From the NCBI RefSeq assembly GCF_003123745.1, contig NZ_QETB01000003.1, positions 1 through 64,000 on the forward strand: 64,000 nt of DNA, read 5' to 3'. Below, piece by piece: positions 1-8,074 of this stretch. Below the pieces are notes generated by a model, which did no database searches, was not told where the DNA came from, and saw only the letters and a program-made list of their open reading frames with translations. Numbering within the stretch: the stretch's first letter is position 1; each line of letters begins with the position of its first letter. Position numbers and translations under genes: made by a program. This DNA is from Ancrocorticia populi (GTDB taxonomy: Bacteria; Actinomycetota; Actinomycetes; Actinomycetales; Actinomycetaceae).

Positions 1-68
1 CCCTAACTACCCCCACCTCCCACATTTGGGTCCGGGGCGGGGGGGGGGTTTTTTTTTCCGCCCCCCCG
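1..68. other. Low-complexity edge sequence, probably assembly noise
   Basis: The first 68 bases carry runs of ten G, nine T and seven C in close succession. Nothing else in the window looks like this. No reading frame, RNA or promoter can be supported here. In actinobacteria secG normally follows gap-pgk-tpiA, and no trace of a tpiA 3' end is present. The likeliest reading is a low-quality contig end just upstream of secG; a real G/T-rich spacer is possible but less likely. Confidence 0.5.
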
Positions 69-114
69 CGCGCCCCTGTACACTGGGTGGCGTTCTCATT
101 ACCAAAGGAAACAC

Positions 115-360
115 GTGAACGTTCTTCTTATTGTCTGCCAAGTATTACTGGTGATCACCAGCCTGCTGCTGGTCCTTTCCATCCTGCTCCATAAGGGCAA
201 AGGCGGCGGCATCTCCGATATGTTTGGTGGCGGCATTTCCACCTCAATGCGTTCGTCTGGTGTTGCTGAACGTAACCTCAACCGCATTACCGTTGGTGTG
301 GCAATCGTGTGGGCCATCGTTGTTGTGCTCATCGGGCTTGCCACGAAGTTTATTTCTTAA
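115..360 (+). CDS. secG: Preprotein translocase subunit SecG
   Basis: Small accessory subunit of the SecYEG channel that moves unfolded proteins across the cytoplasmic membrane. The 81 residues have the SecG layout: an N-terminal membrane segment (about residues 2-23), a Gly-rich amphipathic loop with the family-typical run GKGGGISDMFGGG near residues 29-41, and a second membrane segment (about 58-78). The length is normal for the family. The start is GTG at 115, preceded by an AAGGAA ribosome-binding site at 104-109. The usual upstream glycolytic genes are missing because the sequence degrades just before it. A histidine kinase gene follows after 5 nt. The call is secure. Confidence 0.93.
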   Translation: MNVLLIVCQVLLVITSLLLVLSILLHKGKGGGISDMFGGGISTSMRSSGVAERNLNRITVGVAIVWAIVVVLIGLATKFIS

Positions 361-365
361 GTGCC

Positions 366-1160
366 GTGGTATCGGCGGGGTGGATCTGTGCAGGATTCGC
401 CGCGATTTGTTGTTTTGGGTTGGCCATTGCGCTGATCCGGACGCGGCGTCGCGTTCGGCAATGCGAGGCACGCCTGCAAGAGTTGGACCGGCAGCCGGCC
501 GTCATATCCCATGAGATACGCACGCCCTTGTCACTGGTGCGCGGGGCGGCCGAACTGCTTGCCGAAGAAACACCTGGGCCACTGACCCCGGCTCAAGAGA
601 TGTTCGTCTCCACAATTTCCGATAACACGCAGCTTGTCATTGACATGGCTGAGAATATGCTTGCCATCTCGCGCCTTGAAACCGGAGCGCTTCCCTCGCA
701 CCAAGAGCTGGTGGATATCAGGGCGGTTGTCTCAAGTTGTGCTCGGGAGGTTCGGCGCATTCTTGGGACTCCTATCTTTGTAGAGTCCTCTGGCGGGATG
801 ATTCCGATCGTCACTGATGAGACGCAGGTTCGCCAGCTCGTGTGGAACCTAGTCAATAATGCGGCACGCCATGCAGGTGCGGATGCCTCCGTCACCGTTT
901 CTGTGCGGGCGGGAGATGCCGGTGGTTGTACTATCTCAGTAATGGACCGCGGTTCCGGGATGACGGACCAAGACGTGGATGCGTTATTTACGCCGTTCAG
1001 CACCGGGTCAACGCGGCGGCCCGGTAGCGGCCTAGGCATGATGGTGGTCAAACGCATCGCCGAATCACTCGGGGGGCGTGTGCTCGTGGACACCGAGGTA
1101 GGGAGCGGCACCGCAATCATGGTCCAGTTACCCGAGCACGTGGGACGGGAGGAAGAATGA
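366..1160 (+). CDS. Sensor histidine kinase, single membrane segment
   Basis: Membrane-bound sensor kinase that autophosphorylates on His and passes phosphate to the response regulator encoded next. With a GTG start at 366 the protein has 264 residues: one hydrophobic segment (about 6-24), a short basic linker, a dimerisation domain with the H-box SHEIRTPL (His49), and an ATPase domain with N-box (LVNNAARHA), G1 (DRGSGM) and G2 (GSGLGM). An in-frame GTG at 309 would overlap secG and adds no recognisable domain, so the later start is preferred although its ribosome-binding site is weak. There is no extracytoplasmic sensor domain, so the signal may be sensed in or near the membrane, or through a partner. 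Overlaps the next gene by ATGA. Stimulus unknown. Confidence 0.87.
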   Translation: MVSAGWICAGFAAICCFGLAIALIRTRRRVRQCEARLQELDRQPAVISHEIRTPLSLVRGAAELLAEETPGPLTPAQEMFVSTISDNTQLVIDMAENMLAISRLETGALPSHQELVDIRAVVSSCAREVRRILGTPIFVESSGGMIPIVTDETQVRQLVWNLVNNAARHAGADASVTVSVRAGDAGGCTISVMDRGSGMTDQDVDALFTPFSTGSTRRPGSGLGMMVVKRIAESLGGRVLVDTEVGSGTAIMVQLPEHVGREEE

Positions 1161-1852
1161 AGCCAGTTGTCCTTGTGGTGGATGATGAAGCACAAATGGT
1201 CTCCATCGTGACTTTTGCATTCGAAAGTCTCGGGTATAGTGCGCTACCAGCCACCAACGGCCGGCAGGCGTGGCAGATACTCGAGGAGAAGGCGGTGGAT
1301 ATCGTCATCCTCGATATCATGCTCCCGGATATGACGGGCTTTGAGTTAACGGAGCGTATTCGTGCGGCTGGCAATAATGTCCCCATTATCTTGCTGACCG
1401 CGCTCGTGAATGAAAATGATCGAATCCGTGGACTTGAGGCCGGGGCCGATGATTATGTGGGTAAACCTTTCAGTCCACGCGAGCTCTCACTCCGGGCTGA
1501 GGCAATCATGCGCCGCACTCGAGGAGCAAGCACCCATGAAGCCGAAAACACCGTTGAAAGCGGGCCCCTGAGAGTTGATTTGCGTGGCGAGCGGGCGTGG
1601 TGGGCCGGAAAGCGGATAGACCTCAGTTCAACCGAGTTTCGAGTGTTGGCCGTACTGGCTGAACATGAGGGCGAAACAGTCGGGCCCAGACAGCTACTCA
1701 ACGAGGCGTGGGCAACAAGCACCACAGTGGGTGGGCGCGAAATGATCAAGACCGCCATATACCGGTTGAGAAAGCACTTGGAGCAGGCAGGGGCCGATCC
1801 TTCACTTGTGTCCTCAGTTCGTGGAAAAGGTTATCGGCTCCTGATCGTCTAG
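1157..1852 (+). CDS. OmpR/PhoB-family response regulator
   Basis: DNA-binding partner of the preceding kinase, translationally coupled to it through a 4-nt ATGA overlap. The 231 residues contain a receiver domain (1-120) with the acidic pair DD at 9-10, phospho-acceptor Asp53 in VILDIMLPD, the conserved Thr in LLTA and Lys in VGKPF. A winged-helix output domain follows, with the C-terminal VRGKGYRL wing typical of the OmpR family. A GlpT/UhpT-type transporter lies 104 nt downstream on the same strand. The gap holds two direct GGTAAC repeats that could be its binding site. Targets are inferred, not shown. Confidence 0.92.
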   Translation: MKPVVLVVDDEAQMVSIVTFAFESLGYSALPATNGRQAWQILEEKAVDIVILDIMLPDMTGFELTERIRAAGNNVPIILLTALVNENDRIRGLEAGADDYVGKPFSPRELSLRAEAIMRRTRGASTHEAENTVESGPLRVDLRGERAWWAGKRIDLSSTEFRVLAVLAEHEGETVGPRQLLNEAWATSTTVGGREMIKTAIYRLRKHLEQAGADPSLVSSVRGKGYRLLIV

Positions 1853-1855
1853 CTT

Positions 1856-1882
1856 GGTAACAGCGCTGTGACTTTCGGTAAC
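1856..1882. promoter_or_regulatory. Direct GGTAAC repeats upstream of the organophosphate transporter
   Basis: GGTAAC occurs at 1856-1861 and again at 1877-1882, 21 bp apart (about two helical turns), in the 104-nt gap between the response regulator and the transporter gene. OmpR-family regulators often bind direct repeats on one face of the helix, although 11-bp spacing is commoner. A role as the operator of the adjacent regulator is a guess. Confidence 0.25.
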
Positions 1883-1956
1883 CAGAATCGTGCCGTCTGT
1901 CACTAGCATTGGTCCATGATGGAATTGTATTTGTTGGTTTCATCAAGGGAAAGATC

Positions 1957-3360
1957 ATGGCTTCAGAGTCTAAAGGTGGGCTCGGTTTTCTTTCGGCACC
2001 ACCAGCGGCGCCTCGCCTCAGTGATGGCGAAGTTGCTGCAAAATACCCGCGCATGCGCGGGCAAGTATTCCTCGGAATCTTCCTAGGTTATGCGGGTTTC
2101 TATCTGATCCGTAATAATGTCTCTATCGTGTCGCAGATCTTCAAGGATCACGACATTATGAACACCGTGCAGATTGGTATCGTTGCCAACTCTGTGCTGA
2201 TCGCCTACGGGCTCTCCAAGTTCTTCATGGCGATGCTCTCGGACCGAGCCAATGCACGGTACTTCCTGCCACTGGGGCTAGCGCTGTCCGCTCTGGTGAA
2301 CATGCTGGTGGCTCTCGTTCCAGTTATCACCGCATCTGTTGGCCTGTTCGCAACCGTCATGTTTATCAACGGTTGGTTCCAAGGAATGGGTTGGCCTCCC
2401 TCAGGACGAATTCTGGTTCACTGGTTCTCTACGAACGAACGCGGGTGGAAGACATCCATCTGGAATTGTGCGCATAACGTTGGCGGTGCTGGCGTTGGTG
2501 TTGCCGCGGCTTTCGCATTACAGAACTGGGCCACTTCTCCTGATGATTGGCGCCCCGCGTTCTGGTTCCCCGCGATCATTGCTCTGGTAGTCGCGATTAT
2601 TGCCTTCTTCCTCATTCGCGACCGCCCGGAAGCCGTTGGCCTGCCTCCGATTGAGGAGTACCGCAACGATCCTGCCAAGGTCGAGATGACGGACGATGAA
2701 GTTGAAGGCATGTCTTGGGTTCAGGTTGTCCTCAAGCACGTGCTGACCAACCGAATAGTTGTGCTCCTAGCTCTGACCAACGTGTTCGTATACACGCTTC
2801 GCTACGGAGTGCTGAACTGGATTCCCGTGTACCTAGGTGATTACACAGGAGCCGAGGTAAGCGACGGCATCATGGGCTTCGCAATCTTCGAGCTGGCCGG
2901 CATCATCGGAACGCTTCTGTGCGGCTGGGTTTCTGACAAGGTGTTCAAGGGCTGGCGCTCGGGTGCAGGAATCCTCTTCCTCGCAGGTACCGGCGTGGCA
3001 ATTGCGCTGTACTGGCTGCTTCCGTCAACCGCCCCGATCTGGATGTTCTATCTCCTGATCGCGTTGATCGGTGGCCTCATCTATGGCCCGGTCATGCTCA
3101 TTGGTCTCCAGGCCATCGACCTCTCGCCAACCAACGTTGCGGGAACTGCGGCTGGATTCACCGGATTGTTTGGCTACATCCTTGGCGCAACCCTTGCGTC
3201 TACCGGCGTGGGCGTACTGATCCATAACTTCGGTTGGGACGTCACTTGGATCGTCATGATCGTGATCTGCGTTGTGGCAGTCATCTTCATGTGGATCGTG
3301 GGTAGGGATGAGCGCAAGCTCATGAACGAGCGCGAGGCACAAGCTTCCGCAACTGAGTAG
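1957..3360 (+). CDS. MFS organophosphate:phosphate antiporter, GlpT/UhpT family
   Basis: Predicted 12-helix transporter of the organophosphate:inorganic phosphate antiporter family, which imports glycerol-3-phosphate, hexose-6-phosphates or similar compounds in exchange for phosphate. The ATG at 1957 has an AAGGGA site 8 nt upstream; an earlier in-frame ATG at 1909 has none. The 467 residues show the family pattern: N-terminal GYAGFYLIRNN, the helix-1 to helix-3 stretch ending YGLSKFFMAMLSDRANAR, a hydrophilic loop midway (RDRPEAVGLPPIEEY), and six more helices. The substrate cannot be told from sequence. The order kinase-regulator-transporter recalls UhpAB-UhpT of enterobacteria, but the regulator here is OmpR-type. 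A strong terminator follows. Confidence 0.88.
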   Translation: MASESKGGLGFLSAPPAAPRLSDGEVAAKYPRMRGQVFLGIFLGYAGFYLIRNNVSIVSQIFKDHDIMNTVQIGIVANSVLIAYGLSKFFMAMLSDRANARYFLPLGLALSALVNMLVALVPVITASVGLFATVMFINGWFQGMGWPPSGRILVHWFSTNERGWKTSIWNCAHNVGGAGVGVAAAFALQNWATSPDDWRPAFWFPAIIALVVAIIAFFLIRDRPEAVGLPPIEEYRNDPAKVEMTDDEVEGMSWVQVVLKHVLTNRIVVLLALTNVFVYTLRYGVLNWIPVYLGDYTGAEVSDGIMGFAIFELAGIIGTLLCGWVSDKVFKGWRSGAGILFLAGTGVAIALYWLLPSTAPIWMFYLLIALIGGLIYGPVMLIGLQAIDLSPTNVAGTAAGFTGLFGYILGATLASTGVGVLIHNFGWDVTWIVMIVICVVAVIFMWIVGRDERKLMNEREAQASATE

Positions 3361-3374
3361 CTTTATCCAAGCGT

Positions 3375-3408
3375 TGAAGGCCCCCAGTCCACGTTCTGGG
3401 GGCCTTCA
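3375..3408 (+). terminator. Rho-independent-like terminator after the organophosphate transporter
   Basis: Perfect 13-bp stem (TGAAGGCCCCCAG with its complement) and an 8-nt loop, starting 14 nt after the transporter stop codon. It separates the transporter from the ABC operon. The trailing T-tract is weak. Confidence 0.85.
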
Positions 3409-3446
3409 CTTATCTAGTTTGGCTCCAGGGCCGTTAAGGTAGCACC

Positions 3447-4493
3447 GTGAGATGGTTCTATTCACGCTGGGCACGCCAGCAGGTTATCCGCCTGCTGGCC
3501 GTGTTTGGTGTGTCCGGACTGGCGGTCGCTGGATTCCTTTATCTTCAACAGCCACGTGCGGAACTCTCAGTACTATGCTCCAACAACGTCGAATCATGCC
3601 TCGCGGTAGCAGATGAGTTTGAAGCACTAACTGGAACTACCGTACAGATTGTTCGGTTGCCAACTTCGGAAGCTCTGGGCCGGATTCGCGTTACTAAGAA
3701 TCAACCAGAGTTCGATGTGTGGCTTGGCGGTCCAGCGGAGTCTTATGTGGAAGCGTCCCAAGAGGGCCTGCTGCTGCCAATTGGCGATCTCCCATCTGTA
3801 CGGAACCTGCCGGAGAGCCTACGCGACCATGAGGGATACTGGGGCGGAGTATACGGGGGGATCCTTTCCTTTTGCGTGAACACTGACCTCATCCCGCCAA
3901 CTGATTTACCCACCTCGTGGGACGATCTGCTAGATCCACGGTTCGAAGGGCAGACGCTAATGTCTAGTCCGCTGCTTTCGGGTACGGCCGCGACCATGCT
4001 GTGGGTTCAGTATTCGCGATTGGACGGCACCGAGGGGATGGTTTCCTACATGAACTCCCTCGAGGGAAACCTGAAAGGCTATTTGGATTCGGGTACCGCG
4101 GTAGCCCGCAATGTTGCTCAAGGCAATGCGGCCGTGGGAATCTCCTTTGGTCCCTATTGTGAAGCCGAGCGAGCCGATGGTGGGCCGGTGCAGGTGGTCT
4201 ACCCGAAGGACGGCACTGGGTACGAAGTAGGCGCGGTCGGTGCGCTTGCCGGCACGGACACCCCGGAACGAGCAAGGGAATTTGTGGACTTTGCGCTCTC
4301 ATCTCAGGGCCAGGCAGCCTCGGGATCGCAGGTACCGCAGTCCTACACAACCTCGGCCCTTACACCGAACCTAATTGAGGAACTCGAATCGTTGGAAGTT
4401 CCCATCATCGGGGGAGGCGTGGCCGAGTCCGCCCCGGAGCACTCACGCCTTATTACCGTGTGGGCCACGGAGGTGAGGCGTGGTACGTATTAG
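3447..4493 (+). CDS. ABC importer substrate-binding protein, Fbp/AfuA-like
   Basis: Periplasmic-type binding protein of an ABC importer in the ferric-iron, phosphonate and sugar-phosphate class (FbpA, AfuA, PhnS relatives). The 348 residues start with a basic N-terminus and one hydrophobic segment (about 17-34). No lipobox Cys follows it, so the protein is probably held by an uncleaved anchor or released by signal peptidase. Family features are the FDVWLGGPAESYVEA stretch, the SSPLLSGTAATMLW ligand-loop region, and the C-terminal region after AREFVDFALSSQGQ. It overlaps the permease gene by 14 nt. Classical annotation would say iron(III), but the nearby organophosphate antiporter and pentose phosphate genes make a sugar-phosphate ligand, as for AfuABC, a fair alternative. 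Confidence 0.85.
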   Translation: MRWFYSRWARQQVIRLLAVFGVSGLAVAGFLYLQQPRAELSVLCSNNVESCLAVADEFEALTGTTVQIVRLPTSEALGRIRVTKNQPEFDVWLGGPAESYVEASQEGLLLPIGDLPSVRNLPESLRDHEGYWGGVYGGILSFCVNTDLIPPTDLPTSWDDLLDPRFEGQTLMSSPLLSGTAATMLWVQYSRLDGTEGMVSYMNSLEGNLKGYLDSGTAVARNVAQGNAAVGISFGPYCEAERADGGPVQVVYPKDGTGYEVGAVGALAGTDTPERAREFVDFALSSQGQAASGSQVPQSYTTSALTPNLIEELESLEVPIIGGGVAESAPEHSRLITVWATEVRRGTY

Positions 4494-6063
4494 AAGCTCG
4501 CTGCCTACGTTCGTCCTAACCATCGTGACGGCGGCAGTGGCATTGCCCTTCGCCCTTGCGGCCCGTAACTCACCTTCAACATCACTGCCCATTACCGAGT
4601 GGTCCACTCTTATTTGGTTGACAGTACGGTCACTTGCGCTGCCAATGGCTGCCGCCTCCATCGCTCTGGTGCTTGCTGCAGCGATTGTGCTTTTCGGATA
4701 CGGGATGTGCCCGAGGCGAGGCCGTCACGCGCTCTTTGCCTTCAGTGCAGTGCCCTTTCTGTTTCCTCCAGTCATCGTGGCTCATGCTGTTCACCAGTGG
4801 CTGGGGGAACCGCACCTCCTTTTGTCCTCCAGCCTGACTGTGTTGCCGGCCGCCGTATTTGGACAAGCAATGGCATTGCGGTTCATTGATGCGGACACCC
4901 TGATGCTTACACGCAGCCTTGGACTACCCCTGCGGGTATCGTGGCGCCACAGTATCGGGCCAATGTGGCGCCGCGGCGCCGCGTTAGCATGGATGTGGGG
5001 CGCGTTTCAGCTTTTCTCTGATCCGGGCATCTACTCAGTATACGGAGGGAATCAGGCCCATCTTGCTTCCCACATATTCAGATCCGTTGCTGGAGGTTCG
5101 CCTGGACCTAGTGTGGTTCGGGCGGCCGTGCTGATGCTGGTTCCGGCGGCGATCGTGGCACTGATTGTTACACGTCCCAGTTTTTGGCGGGGTACCAGCT
5201 TGACCCATCTCGTGCCGCGGGCGCGCGTTTCGGAATTGCTTTCTCAGATGAAGCTCCCGTTCTTGCTGAGGGGCCTCGCGGGTGTACTGGTCCTCCCTAG
5301 CGTGCTGTCGATCGCCGGAATTCTCATTACTATTGGGTGGGGAGGGGCGTCCGCCTTCCTTGCCGGAACCAAGCCGAGCACGTCCATTCTTCCCGTCGTT
5401 ATGCTCATCGCGGTGGCGGTACCTGTCAGTGCAGTGGCAGCTCTTCTATTTTCCTCGGCCATTGTGCATGCCAGAGGAAAGGTACGGAGTTATGGATACA
5501 TTCTGGTGGCATTCATGGTTCTCGCATCCCCAACAGCAACTGGAGCGCTCCTAGCCACAGGCTTGCGAGCACCAGTCACTGTTGGTGATTATGTGGCGAT
5601 CCCGGTGGTGGTTGGCGGGGGCTCAGCTGCCGGTGGTTGGATCGGGATGTTTCTCGCGGCCGTTGCGGTCTGCCTACCGATGTCCACACTCCTCGTACTG
5701 GGATTGGCATCGTTACGCACGTCTGACTCTGCGGCCGCGGCACGGGATTTGGGAGCGAGCCCAATGAGAGTCCTCATGACCGTGGAGTTCCCCTATCTCA
5801 TGCCAATCGCTATTGCCTCAATTTGCCTCGAGACGGGAGCTCTGTTCACCAACCTCTCACCCCTCGTCTTTGTGGCTCCCAGTGGCTTGGATCTGGCTAC
5901 CCCGCAGTTGCTCACATTCGTGGCTAGCGGGCAATCGAGTGCGGCATTCGCACTTTCGATCCTCACAGGCATCCTGACCGCAGCCTCGATTCTGGGAATA
6001 GGGATACTGATCGCCGTCGTTCTCGATTCAACAACAAAACTACGGAACCGGAGGCGTGTATGA
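4480..6063 (+). CDS. ABC importer permease, duplicated Fbp/AfuB-type
   Basis: Integral membrane permease of the importer. It has 527 residues and about 12 predicted helices, the size expected of a double-length FbpB/AfuB permease in which two BinderPT-like halves are fused. An ATPase-contacting EAA-type loop is visible in the second half (AARDLGASPMRVLMTVEFPYLMP, about residues 415-437) and a degenerate one in the first half (TRSLGLPLRVSWRHSIGPM). The GTG start at 4480 lies inside the end of the binding-protein gene and is preceded by GGAGG. The ATPase gene overlaps its stop by ATGA, so all three genes should be co-translated. Confidence 0.88.
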   Translation: MVRIRSSLPTFVLTIVTAAVALPFALAARNSPSTSLPITEWSTLIWLTVRSLALPMAAASIALVLAAAIVLFGYGMCPRRGRHALFAFSAVPFLFPPVIVAHAVHQWLGEPHLLLSSSLTVLPAAVFGQAMALRFIDADTLMLTRSLGLPLRVSWRHSIGPMWRRGAALAWMWGAFQLFSDPGIYSVYGGNQAHLASHIFRSVAGGSPGPSVVRAAVLMLVPAAIVALIVTRPSFWRGTSLTHLVPRARVSELLSQMKLPFLLRGLAGVLVLPSVLSIAGILITIGWGGASAFLAGTKPSTSILPVVMLIAVAVPVSAVAALLFSSAIVHARGKVRSYGYILVAFMVLASPTATGALLATGLRAPVTVGDYVAIPVVVGGGSAAGGWIGMFLAAVAVCLPMSTLLVLGLASLRTSDSAAAARDLGASPMRVLMTVEFPYLMPIAIASICLETGALFTNLSPLVFVAPSGLDLATPQLLTFVASGQSSAAFALSILTGILTAASILGIGILIAVVLDSTTKLRNRRRV

Positions 6064-7130
6064 GTATCTCCCCTTACGGACTCACGGTTCGTGATCTCAG
6101 CTTGACCTTAGGAGAGTTCTCCCTCCACGGCGTTAGCTTTCACGTGGCACCGGGCGAAATCCTCGTGGTTGTGGGCCCGTCGGGTTCAGGTAAATCCACA
6201 CTCCTCCACGCTATTTCGGGGCTGAATCGGAGCGAGGGGAGCGTCTTTATTGATGCCGTAGACGTATCCGGCGTGCCTCCCGAACAGCGGGAAACCGGAA
6301 TGGTGTTCCAGAATCCGGTGTTGTTTCCCAAGCTTTCTGTTCGTGAGAACATCGGCTACGGGCTTGATGATGTACGCCAGCGTGACGCGAAAAGAAGCGA
6401 CCTAATTGATATCGCGATGGCGAACATGAACATTTCCGCGCTGGCTGGAAACCAGCCTAGTACGCTCTCTGGAGGGCAATCGCAACGCGTCGCTTTGGCA
6501 CAAACCTTGGTTCGCAGGCCGAAGGTGCTCCTCCTAGACGAACCGCTTTCTCACGTTGAGGTATCCCTTCGTAGGGATATCCGCCGGGATGTGAAGGAAC
6601 AAGTAATGCGCGGACGGCTCGCCGCCGTTTACGTAACGCACGATCTTGAGGAGGCCTTTCTGATTGCGGACCGTGTGGCGGTCATGCGCAACGGGCGAAT
6701 TGTGCAAATCGATGCACCGATGAGCATCTACCGGCGGCCACGCTCACGGTTCGTGGCGGAACTCTTGGGGCAGGAGAATATTCTGGCGGCGATGGTGATC
6801 GCCCGCCCGGACCAGGACCATGCGACCGTGCGGGTGGGCAGAAACGAAGCCACAATACCGTGTGAGCGGGGGCTACGAATCGGCCCAGCCACACTGGCGC
6901 TGCCACCGGAATCCCTCACCTTAGAATCCGCACCTGATGCATCAGAAATAGTTGGAAGCGTTGGACAAGTTATCGGTTCGGCGTTTGCGGGCAGTAAGAC
7001 GCAAACGGAGATCGAAATGGAGATCGGAACACTCGTAGCGCACGAGTGGGACCGTGAGGCACCCCGAACTATCGGTGCACGGGTACGGCTAGACTTGCGC
7101 GCCGAACGCGGCTGGGTGATGGAACGCTAG
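6060..7130 (+). CDS. ABC importer ATPase, Fbp/AfuC-type
   Basis: Nucleotide-binding subunit powering the importer. The 356 residues contain Walker [10 protein letters not shown], a Q-loop in GMVFQNPVLFP, signature LSGGQSQRVALAQ, Walker B VLLLDEP and H-loop VTHDLEEA. A C-terminal OB-fold-like domain (from about residue 235) is typical of the MalK/FbpC/PotA group. One oddity: the D-loop after Walker B reads LSHVE where the family nearly always has LSALD. The intact Walker motifs, catalytic Glu and His argue against a dead enzyme. The gene ends convergently on opcA, sharing a CTAG in which both stop codons overlap. Confidence 0.91.
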   Translation: MSISPYGLTVRDLSLTLGEFSLHGVSFHVAPGEILVVVGPSGSGKSTLLHAISGLNRSEGSVFIDAVDVSGVPPEQRETGMVFQNPVLFPKLSVRENIGYGLDDVRQRDAKRSDLIDIAMANMNISALAGNQPSTLSGGQSQRVALAQTLVRRPKVLLLDEPLSHVEVSLRRDIRRDVKEQVMRGRLAAVYVTHDLEEAFLIADRVAVMRNGRIVQIDAPMSIYRRPRSRFVAELLGQENILAAMVIARPDQDHATVRVGRNEATIPCERGLRIGPATLALPPESLTLESAPDASEIVGSVGQVIGSAFAGSKTQTEIEMEIGTLVAHEWDREAPRTIGARVRLDLRAERGWVMER

Positions 7131-8059
7131 CGCTGGAACTCAGGGATATCAAGGAGAGGAAGTCCGTTCTGCAGGACTTCGCCATACGCTACATCCGCGG
7201 TCATTGAACGCAGCTCCTCGATCAACATCGTCTCCATCGTGCGAACGGGGAGGTTCACGCGCTGGGTTTGGCGTCCCGGCCGGATCATATCGGCGATCTC
7301 GCTGCCGAGCGGGCGCACGAGCCGTAAATCGCCGGATTCACGGTGTAGGGAAACCTCCGTCATGACGGCGCCCTGATGCCGGTCAATGGTGACGGGCACT
7401 TGTAGGTGCAGGGCGAGCCAGCCGGCAAGCAGATAGGTGGACGGGTGTTCGCTGGCTCCCTCGACGGTAACGGACAGCACGGGCTCTTCCGGAGGCTCGT
7501 CCAGCATGGCGGCAAGGTGATTGCGCCAGAGCGTCATACCGGCCCAAGCGAGGTCAGTATCTCCCGGAGTATAAGTATCGCGCATAACGCAGAGGTTCTG
7601 GATCGGGTCCCCGAGGAATCGGGAGGTGGTGATGCGGCGCTGGGCGAGGGAACCAACTGCGGTGGTGGCGGTTCTCTCCGGGACGTCCTGAACCCACCAC
7701 GCGACGATTGGTGTATCGGGCAGGATGAGAGGGGAAAGCACCGTCTCCAGATCAGAACCGGCGCCACCAGAACATCGGAGAATGGCGATTTCAGACAAGC
7801 CGGCTTCGGCCCCAACGCGGATCTCGGCATCGAGTTGCGGCTCGTCGGCATCCACCGCGTGTATGGCAACGATGCGGCAGGGATGGGCGCGTGAGGCGCC
7901 AGCTGCGGCCTGCATACCGTCACGGATGCCCGCGCTATCATTGGCGATAATTACGAGTGTGAGTACGCGCCCGAGAGCCACCGATCCCACGGTATCGCGT
8001 AGTTCTTCCATCCTTAGGCCCACCGCGGCTGATGAGGTGTTATTCATGTGGATGATCAT
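7127..8059 (-). CDS. opcA: Glucose-6-phosphate dehydrogenase assembly protein OpcA
   Basis: Actinobacterial and cyanobacterial partner protein required for activity or redox regulation of glucose-6-phosphate dehydrogenase. The 310 residues match the family: an N-terminal segment with GRVLTLVI, the central LPDTPIVAWWVQDVP block, and the C-terminal VRTMETMLIEELR block. Start ATG at 8059, with AAAGGAACACC directly upstream. It lies 15 nt downstream of zwf on the same strand, as is standard in actinobacteria, so the two are surely co-transcribed. The protein is likely cytoplasmic and without catalytic activity of its own. Confidence 0.92.
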   Translation of the reverse strand: MIIHMNNTSSAAVGLRMEELRDTVGSVALGRVLTLVIIANDSAGIRDGMQAAAGASRAHPCRIVAIHAVDADEPQLDAEIRVGAEAGLSEIAILRCSGGAGSDLETVLSPLILPDTPIVAWWVQDVPERTATTAVGSLAQRRITTSRFLGDPIQNLCVMRDTYTPGDTDLAWAGMTLWRNHLAAMLDEPPEEPVLSVTVEGASEHPSTYLLAGWLALHLQVPVTIDRHQGAVMTEVSLHRESGDLRLVRPLGSEIADMIRPGRQTQRVNLPVRTMETMLIEELRSMTADVAYGEVLQNGLPLLDIPEFQR

Positions 8060-8074
8060 GGTGTTCCTTTCGGA

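Noticed and set aside
24-67. Homopolymer tracts as a natural regulatory or phase-variable site
   Set aside because: They sit exactly at the window edge and look like base-calling noise; kept as a low-interest check only.
309-365. Earlier GTG start of the histidine kinase at 309
   Set aside because: It would overlap secG by 52 nt and adds Cys/His-rich residues unlike a kinase N-terminus; GTG 366 keeps the membrane helix intact.
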